DNA of 64,000 nt, taken from Stenotrophomonas sp. 169 (GTDB lineage Bacteria > Pseudomonadota > Gammaproteobacteria > Xanthomonadales > Xanthomonadaceae). The position numbers were made by a program, and so were the translations under genes. Each line of letters begins with the position of its first letter. Within the stretch, counting starts at the first letter, position 1. Shown piece by piece: positions 59,323 through 64,000 of this stretch. Location of the stretch: assembly GCF_014621775.1 (NCBI RefSeq), contig NZ_CP061204.1, positions 1,570,501 to 1,634,500 of the forward strand, read 5' to 3'. Under the pieces are notes generated by a model. It had not been told where the DNA came from, made no database searches, and worked only from the letters and a program-made list of their open reading frames with translations.

Positions 59323-59797
59323 ACTGTATCTTCCCGAGCCTGACCACACTGATCTGCTCGGTGCGGCGCTGGCCACCACGCGCCCAGCCCACGCGCTGTT
59401 GGAACTGCAGGGCGACCTGGGAGCGGGCAAGTCCACCACGGCGCGTGCCCTGCTGCGCGCGCTGGGCGTCACCGGCGCCATTCGCAGCCCGACCTATACG
59501 CTGGTGGAGCGCTACCCATTGGCCGACGGCCGCGAGGCGTGGCACATGGATCTGTACCGGATCGCTGGCGCCGGCGAACTGGATTTCCTGGGCTTGGACG
59601 ACGACGTCGCATCGCTGTGGCTGGTGGAATGGCCCGAACGCGGTGCAGGCTCGCTGCCACCCACCGATCTGCGCGTCGAGCTGCGCATTGAAGGGGCCGG
59701 GCGGCATGCCCGTCTCATTCCGCTGAGCGATTCAGGTGAAGGCTGGGTGACGCGTTTGCGCGAGCAGGATCAGTTGCGTGTCCTTTCTGTCGATTAA
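59315..59797 (+). CDS. tsaE: tRNA threonylcarbamoyladenosine ATPase TsaE
   Basis: Encodes 160 residues (E. coli 153). TsaE is the ATPase of the t6A37 tRNA modification complex with TsaB and TsaD. The Walker A loop is GDLGAGKSTTARALLRALG, with SPTYTLVERYPL and the downstream HMDLYRIAG motif. ATG 59315 lies inside the end of nnr. Confidence 0.96.
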   Translation: MFELYLPEPDHTDLLGAALATTRPAHALLELQGDLGAGKSTTARALLRALGVTGAIRSPTYTLVERYPLADGREAWHMDLYRIAGAGELDFLGLDDDVASLWLVEWPERGAGSLPPTDLRVELRIEGAGRHARLIPLSDSGEGWVTRLREQDQLRVLSVD

Positions 59798-59877
59798 CCA
59801 GAACAAACCGATGAAAGTTACGGATTATTAAGGGAAAAGGTTTGCATTTCGTTCAGCGCAGTGATTGAATCCTGAGC

Positions 59878-61509
59878 ATGCGATCTGGACCCCTCTCTCT
59901 TGCCGTCTGTGCCGCCATCGGTTTCGCTTTGGCGAGCGCAGCCGCGTGGGCGGGCGAGATTCATCAGGTTCGGCTGGACACCGGCTCTACCGGCACGCGC
60001 GCCGAGATCGCGCTGGCGGGCAAGGGCGGCTACAAGACCATCGCCCTGTCCGCGCCGAACCGGCTCGTGGTCGACTTTCCGGATTCCAGCGCGGTGCGGG
60101 GGCTGAAGCTGCCTGCCGCGCAGGGCGTGGTGACTGCCGTGCGTACGGGCCAGCCCGTGCCGGGCACGTTCCGTGTGGTGTTTGATCTGGCCGACAACGT
60201 GGCACCGTTCAAGCCGCAGATGCTGCAGCAGGGCAACGAGTCGAAGCTGGTCATCGAATGGCCAGGCGATGCGCCGGGCAGCACGTCTGCGCCTGTGGCG
60301 TCGGCTGCGCCGACCCCGACCCCGACACCGGCACCTGCCCCTGCGGCCACGGTTCCCGTTTCAGGCGCCGTCACCCCGGCACAGTCGCGCAGCGATGCCG
60401 CCCGGGCCACGGCCCTGCTGACCGCGCAGGTACAGCAGCAGGCGAGCGCCACGGCGGCCGTCTCCGCCGCACCGGCGCCGGTACCCACTGCCGCGACCGC
60501 CAACGTGGTCGCGGCTGGCACTACTGCCAGCAGCGGCACTGCCGCCGCATCGCCGGCTGCCATTCTCGCCGGCCAGCCCACCGGCCAGCGACCGCCCAAC
60601 ACCACCATCGCCGGTACGATGCCGACCCGCACCGGCGCGGCCGCGGCCGCCGTGGCCACTGCACCGCCTGCACCCACCCCGGACGCCGCACCACCGCCGC
60701 GCCCGGCGATGCCGAGCGAGGCATCGCGTGTGCGCATGCAGGCGGGCATGCGCCCGCTGGTGGTGGCGATCGATCCGGGCCACGGTGGCCAGGATCCGGG
60801 TGCCGTCGGACCCAGTGGCAAGCGTGAGAAGGACATCACCCTCGCGGTAGGCCGTGAACTGGCGCGCCAGGTCAACGCCATGCCGGGGCTGAAGGCCTAC
60901 ATGACCCGCGACAGCGACGTCTTCATCCCGCTGCCGATGCGCGCGCAGAAAGCACGCGCTGCGAAAGCGGACATCTTCATTTCGATCCACGCCGATGCCG
61001 CGGAGAACCGCGCAGCGCGCGGTTCGTCGGTGTACGTGCTGTCGACCAAGGGCGCGTCCTCGCAACGCGCCCGTTGGCTGGCCGACAAGGAGAACGCGGC
61101 GGATCTGATCGGTGGCGTCAGCCTGCAGCGTACCGAAGGCACGCTCGCGAACGTGCTGCTCGACCTGGCACAGAGCGGCTACATGAAGGCATCCGAAGAT
61201 GCGGCCAGCCACGTACTGGGTGGCCTGAAGCGCATCGGCAACAACCACAAGCCGAACATCGAGCGCGCGAACTTCGCGGTGCTGCGCACCTCGGACATGC
61301 CGGCGATGCTGGTGGAAACCGCGTTCATCTCCAACCCGGACGAAGAGCGGCGGCTGATGGACCCGGCCTACCAGCGCAAGATCGCCGCAGCGGTGCTGGA
61401 CGGTGTCAATGTGTTCTTTACCCGCCAGCCGCCCCCGGGCACGCTGTACGCCGCACGCGCACAGGCGGAAATGGAAGCAGCCAGCACCGTCGCCGGCGGC
61501 AGCAAGTAA
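59878..61509 (+). CDS. N-acetylmuramoyl-L-alanine amidase with AMIN domain (AmiC-like)
   Basis: Encodes 543 residues. A signal peptide ([15 protein letters not shown]) precedes an AMIN domain (about 25-130) that targets peptidoglycan at the septum, then an unusually long Ala/Pro/Thr-rich linker (about 135-285) and the Amidase_3 domain. Zinc and catalytic residues are in [28 protein letters not shown] and [12 protein letters not shown]. It cleaves peptide stems during cell separation. It follows tsaE by 80 bases, the common tsaE-ami-mutL order. Confidence 0.94.
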   Translation: MRSGPLSLAVCAAIGFALASAAAWAGEIHQVRLDTGSTGTRAEIALAGKGGYKTIALSAPNRLVVDFPDSSAVRGLKLPAAQGVVTAVRTGQPVPGTFRVVFDLADNVAPFKPQMLQQGNESKLVIEWPGDAPGSTSAPVASAAPTPTPTPAPAPAATVPVSGAVTPAQSRSDAARATALLTAQVQQQASATAAVSAAPAPVPTAATANVVAAGTTASSGTAAASPAAILAGQPTGQRPPNTTIAGTMPTRTGAAAAAVATAPPAPTPDAAPPPRPAMPSEASRVRMQAGMRPLVVAIDPGHGGQDPGAVGPSGKREKDITLAVGRELARQVNAMPGLKAYMTRDSDVFIPLPMRAQKARAAKADIFISIHADAAENRAARGSSVYVLSTKGASSQRARWLADKENAADLIGGVSLQRTEGTLANVLLDLAQSGYMKASEDAASHVLGGLKRIGNNHKPNIERANFAVLRTSDMPAMLVETAFISNPDEERRLMDPAYQRKIAAAVLDGVNVFFTRQPPPGTLYAARAQAEMEAASTVAGGSK

Positions 61510-61524
61510 CACCCGACAACGCAG

Positions 61525-61762
61525 GTAGCGCCGAGCCACGCTCGGCGAGCGCGCAGCGCGGCCCGCGTCAGGCATCCCCCCCGGTAGCGCCGAGCCACGC
61601 TCGGCGAGCGCGCAGCGCGGCCCGCGTCAGGCATCCACACCCCCCGGTAGCGCCGAGCCATGCTCGGCGAGCGCGCAGCGCGGCCTGCGTCAGGCATCCG
61701 CACCCCCCGGTAGCGCCGAGCCATGCTCGGCGAGCGCGCAGCGCGGCCTGCGTCAGGCATCC
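61525..61762 (+). repeat. Tandem array of four 53-base SMAG units
   Basis: Four units begin with GTAG at 61525, 61584, 61647 and 61710, each 53 bases, separated by 6, 10 and 10 bases of C-rich spacer. Each has the GCCGAGC/GCTCGGC palindrome, a GCGCGCAGCGCGGCC segment and the end CGTCAGGCATCC. Units 1-2 read CCACG and units 3-4 CCATG in the palindrome loop. The array fills most of the 332-base gap between the amidase gene and mutL. Confidence 0.95.
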
Positions 61763-61841
61763 GCTATCATCAGCAGATGAAGTCAGATCTCCGTTTCCCC
61801 TCTTTTTCGTTCCCGCCCGCATCATGCCGCCGGGGGCCTGC

Positions 61842-63713
61842 ATGAGCGCCACCATCCGGCCCTTGCCGGACATCCTGATCAACCAGATCGCCGCCGGCGA
61901 AGTCGTCGAGCGGCCGGCATCGGTGGTCAAGGAACTGGTCGAAAACGCGATCGATGCCGGTGCGACCCGGGTGGACATCGACCTCGAAGAAGGCGGTGTG
62001 CGGCTGATCCGCATCCGCGACAACGGCAGCGGTATCGCGGCCGATCAGTTGGCGTTGGCCGTGTCGCGCCACGCCACCAGCAAGATATTCAGCCTCGACG
62101 ACCTGGAAGCCGTGGCCACGCTTGGTTTCCGGGGGGAGGCCCTGCCATCGATCGCCTCGGTCAGTCGCTTCACCCTGTCCTCGCGTCGCGCCGATGACGA
62201 GCACGGTGCCGCGCTGCAGATCGAAGGCGGCAAGCTGGGCGAGGTAATGCCGCGCTCGCACGCACCGGGCACCACGGTCGAGGTGCGCGAGCTGTTCTAC
62301 AACGTGCCGGCGCGGCGCAAGTTCCTGCGCGCCGAGCGCACCGAGCTGGGCCACATCGAAGAATGGCTGCGTTCGCTGGCGCTCGCCCGCCCCGATGTGG
62401 AACTGCGCGTGTCGCACAACGGCAAGGCCTCGCGCCGGTACAAACCGGGTGATCTGTATTCCGATGCGCGCATCGGCGAAACACTGGGCGAGGACTTCGC
62501 CAATCAGGCGGTGCGTGTCGATCACAGTGGCGCCGGCCTGCGCCTGCACGGTTGGATCGCCCAGCCGCATTACTCGCGTGCCAGTACCGATCAGCAGTAC
62601 CTCTATGTCAACGGCCGCTCGGTGCGCGACCGCAGCGTCGCCCATGCGGTGAAGATGGCCTATGGCGATGTGCTTTTCCACGGCCGGCAGCCGGCGTACG
62701 TGCTGTTCCTGGAGCTGGACCCCACCCGGGTGGACGTCAATGTGCATCCCGCCAAGCATGAGGTGCGTTTCCGTGATGCGCGCCTGATCCACGACTTCGT
62801 CTACCGCACGTTGAAGGACGCGTTGGCCGACACCCGCGCTGGCATGTCGGTGCAGGAGATCGGTGCTGGCGGCGGTGCGGCCATCGCAGCAGGTGCGCCG
62901 CTGCAGCAAGGCGCAGGGTGGGGCCTGGCGCGGAGTGGATCGGGCGCTGGCGGCGGCTCCTGGGGGGCGCAGCAATCACCGCTCGGCCTGCAGGTCGCTG
63001 ATGCGCCGGCCGCCTACGCTGCCCTGTATGGCGGGCCTGCGGAGCCGGGGATGGGCCCGCAGGGCGACACGATGCTGCAGACCCGTTCCGGCGAATACGG
63101 TCTGCCGGTGACCAGCGCCGACGCGGGCGTGCCGCCGCTGGGGTACGCGATCGCGCAGTTGCACGGTATCTACATCCTGGCGGAGAACGCCGAAGGCCTG
63201 ATCGTGGTGGACATGCATGCCGCCCACGAGCGCATCGGCTACGAGCGGTTGAAGACCGCGCACGATGGGATCGGCCTGCACGCGCAGCCGCTGCTGGTGC
63301 CGATCACCTTGGCCGTAGGAGAGCGCGAAGCGGACACCGCCGAGCGCGAAGTCGATACGCTGGTCGCGCTGGGCTTCGACATCACTCGCGCCGGCCCCGG
63401 CGCGCTGCATGTGCGCAGCATTCCCGCGCTGCTGGCCAACGCCGAGCCGGAAGGACTGCTGCGCGATGTGCTGGGCGACCTGCGTGAGCACGGGCAGTCG
63501 CGCCGCATCGCCACGGCCCGCGATGAGCTGCTGTCCACGATGGCCTGCCACGGTGCGGTACGTGCCAATCGGCGGTTGACGGTGCCGGAAATGAACGGCC
63601 TGCTGCGCGACATGGAGATCACCGAGCGCTCGGGGCAGTGCAACCATGGACGCCCGACCTGGGCGCGTTTTTCACTGGCAGAAATCGACCGCTGGTTCCT
63701 GCGCGGTCGTTGA
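61842..63713 (+). CDS. mutL: DNA mismatch repair protein MutL
   Basis: Encodes 623 residues. The GHKL ATPase domain has [28 protein letters not shown] and [15 protein letters not shown]; the transducer has [16 protein letters not shown] and [14 protein letters not shown] Gly/Ala linker (about 340-395) leads to the C-terminal dimer domain, which carries [21 protein letters not shown] and CNHGRPTW, close to the endonuclease motifs DQHA(X)2E(X)4E, ACR/ACH and C(P/N)HGRP of nicking MutL proteins, which E. coli MutL lacks. ATG 61842 is used; the open frame reaches back through the SMAG array, which is not coding. Confidence 0.97.
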   Translation: MSATIRPLPDILINQIAAGEVVERPASVVKELVENAIDAGATRVDIDLEEGGVRLIRIRDNGSGIAADQLALAVSRHATSKIFSLDDLEAVATLGFRGEALPSIASVSRFTLSSRRADDEHGAALQIEGGKLGEVMPRSHAPGTTVEVRELFYNVPARRKFLRAERTELGHIEEWLRSLALARPDVELRVSHNGKASRRYKPGDLYSDARIGETLGEDFANQAVRVDHSGAGLRLHGWIAQPHYSRASTDQQYLYVNGRSVRDRSVAHAVKMAYGDVLFHGRQPAYVLFLELDPTRVDVNVHPAKHEVRFRDARLIHDFVYRTLKDALADTRAGMSVQEIGAGGGAAIAAGAPLQQGAGWGLARSGSGAGGGSWGAQQSPLGLQVADAPAAYAALYGGPAEPGMGPQGDTMLQTRSGEYGLPVTSADAGVPPLGYAIAQLHGIYILAENAEGLIVVDMHAAHERIGYERLKTAHDGIGLHAQPLLVPITLAVGEREADTAEREVDTLVALGFDITRAGPGALHVRSIPALLANAEPEGLLRDVLGDLREHGQSRRIATARDELLSTMACHGAVRANRRLTVPEMNGLLRDMEITERSGQCNHGRPTWARFSLAEIDRWFLRGR

Positions 63714-63724
63714 AGGGGGCGGCA

Positions 63725-64000
63725 ATGGGGATGCAGCACAAGGGCAGGCCGCGGGGAGTGGCGTCCATGGCGGTCATCGCGATGGCGATGCTTCTGGCGG
63801 GGTGCGGCGGCAAGGCACCGGAACCGGCTGCCGCCGTGCCGGACGATCCCGCGTTCGCCGCACAGCAACAGCAATGGCGCATGCAGCGTTATACCGAGCT
63901 CACCGCCGCTGACGGCTGGACCGCCCTGGTCGGACTGCATTGGCTGGAACATAAAGCGCACTACATCGGTCGCGGGCCCGGCAGCGGCATTCGCCTCGCC
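63725..64000 (+). CDS. DUF1684 lipoprotein (N-terminal part)
   Basis: The first 92 codons are present; the gene runs off the window. A lipoprotein signal (AVIAMAMLLAGC) is followed by WRMQRYTELTAADGWTALVG and LHWLEH, the start of the DUF1684 domain. Function unknown. It begins 11 bases after mutL and may be co-transcribed. Confidence 0.88.
   Translation, partial: MGMQHKGRPRGVASMAVIAMAMLLAGCGGKAPEPAAAVPDDPAFAAQQQQWRMQRYTELTAADGWTALVGLHWLEHKAHYIGRGPGSGIRLA

Noticed and set aside
61525..61762. CRISPR array
   Set aside because: The units are 53 bases and palindromic, spacers are 6-10 bases and C-rich, and no cas gene is present.
61074..61841. Extension of the mutL frame back into the amidase gene and SMAG array
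   Set aside because: The added residues repeat with the SMAG units and are unlike MutL; ATG 61842 gives the standard start.

Overview
The window is chromosomal DNA of a Stenotrophomonas-like member of the Xanthomonadaceae. The evidence is the high-GC coding sequence, the gene order (nuo operon, initiator tRNA, rimP-nusA-infB-rbfA-truB-rpsO-pnp, then thrS-infC-rpmI-rplT-pheST-ihfA-merR-tRNA-Pro), protein sequences that read as Xanthomonadaceae versions, and about seventeen short palindromes ending in GTAG that match the SMAG repeat class described for Stenotrophomonas maltophilia. No phage, plasmid or transposase gene is visible.

Layout. 1-6907: 3' end of the NADH dehydrogenase operon (end of nuoH, then nuoI-N). 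7030-7853: two identical initiator tRNA genes, each with its own terminator, flanking a gene-free stretch with two large hairpin elements and a hexanucleotide repeat. 8211-17222: translation and RNA-processing cluster; pnp is split by a one-base frameshift. 17349-18788: an exported protein resembling Bacillus Cry toxins (pore-forming domain plus the start of the next domain). 18946-21099: a small membrane operon (DUF3325, DUF3649, PepSY) behind a Fur-box-like site. 21346-29483: a Thr-rich leader peptide and terminator, thrS, infC (ATC start), a third large hairpin element, rpmI, rplT, pheST, ihfA, a MerR regulator and tRNA-Pro. 29670-46000: accessory region with a GAF-EAL protein, an MHS transporter, small exported and membrane proteins, dxs, an HNH nuclease, an acyl-CoA dehydrogenase, a lipocalin, a ParD-like/methionine aminopeptidase pair, tRNA-Phe, an oxidoreductase and tRNA-Ala. 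46156-51228: a chemoreceptor with a sigma-28 promoter and a TonB-dependent receptor. 51304-64000: rnd, a SUMF1-type lipoprotein, an M48 protease, xseA, queG, nnr, tsaE, an amidase, a four-unit SMAG array, mutL and the start of a DUF1684 lipoprotein.

The most interesting signals are these. (1) Three long GC-rich inverted repeats (7260-7377, 7527-7648, 24129-24250) have different arm sequences that still pair, and each encloses two small hairpins that present GGA in the loop, the arrangement bound by CsrA/RsmA proteins. (2) The Cry-like protein. (3) An apparent threonine attenuator in front of thrS. (4) The ParD-like/MetAP bicistron under an AT-rich palindrome. (5) Two one-base frameshifts, both at C runs (pnp and a 72-residue paralog near 34995), which may be real mutations or assembly errors.
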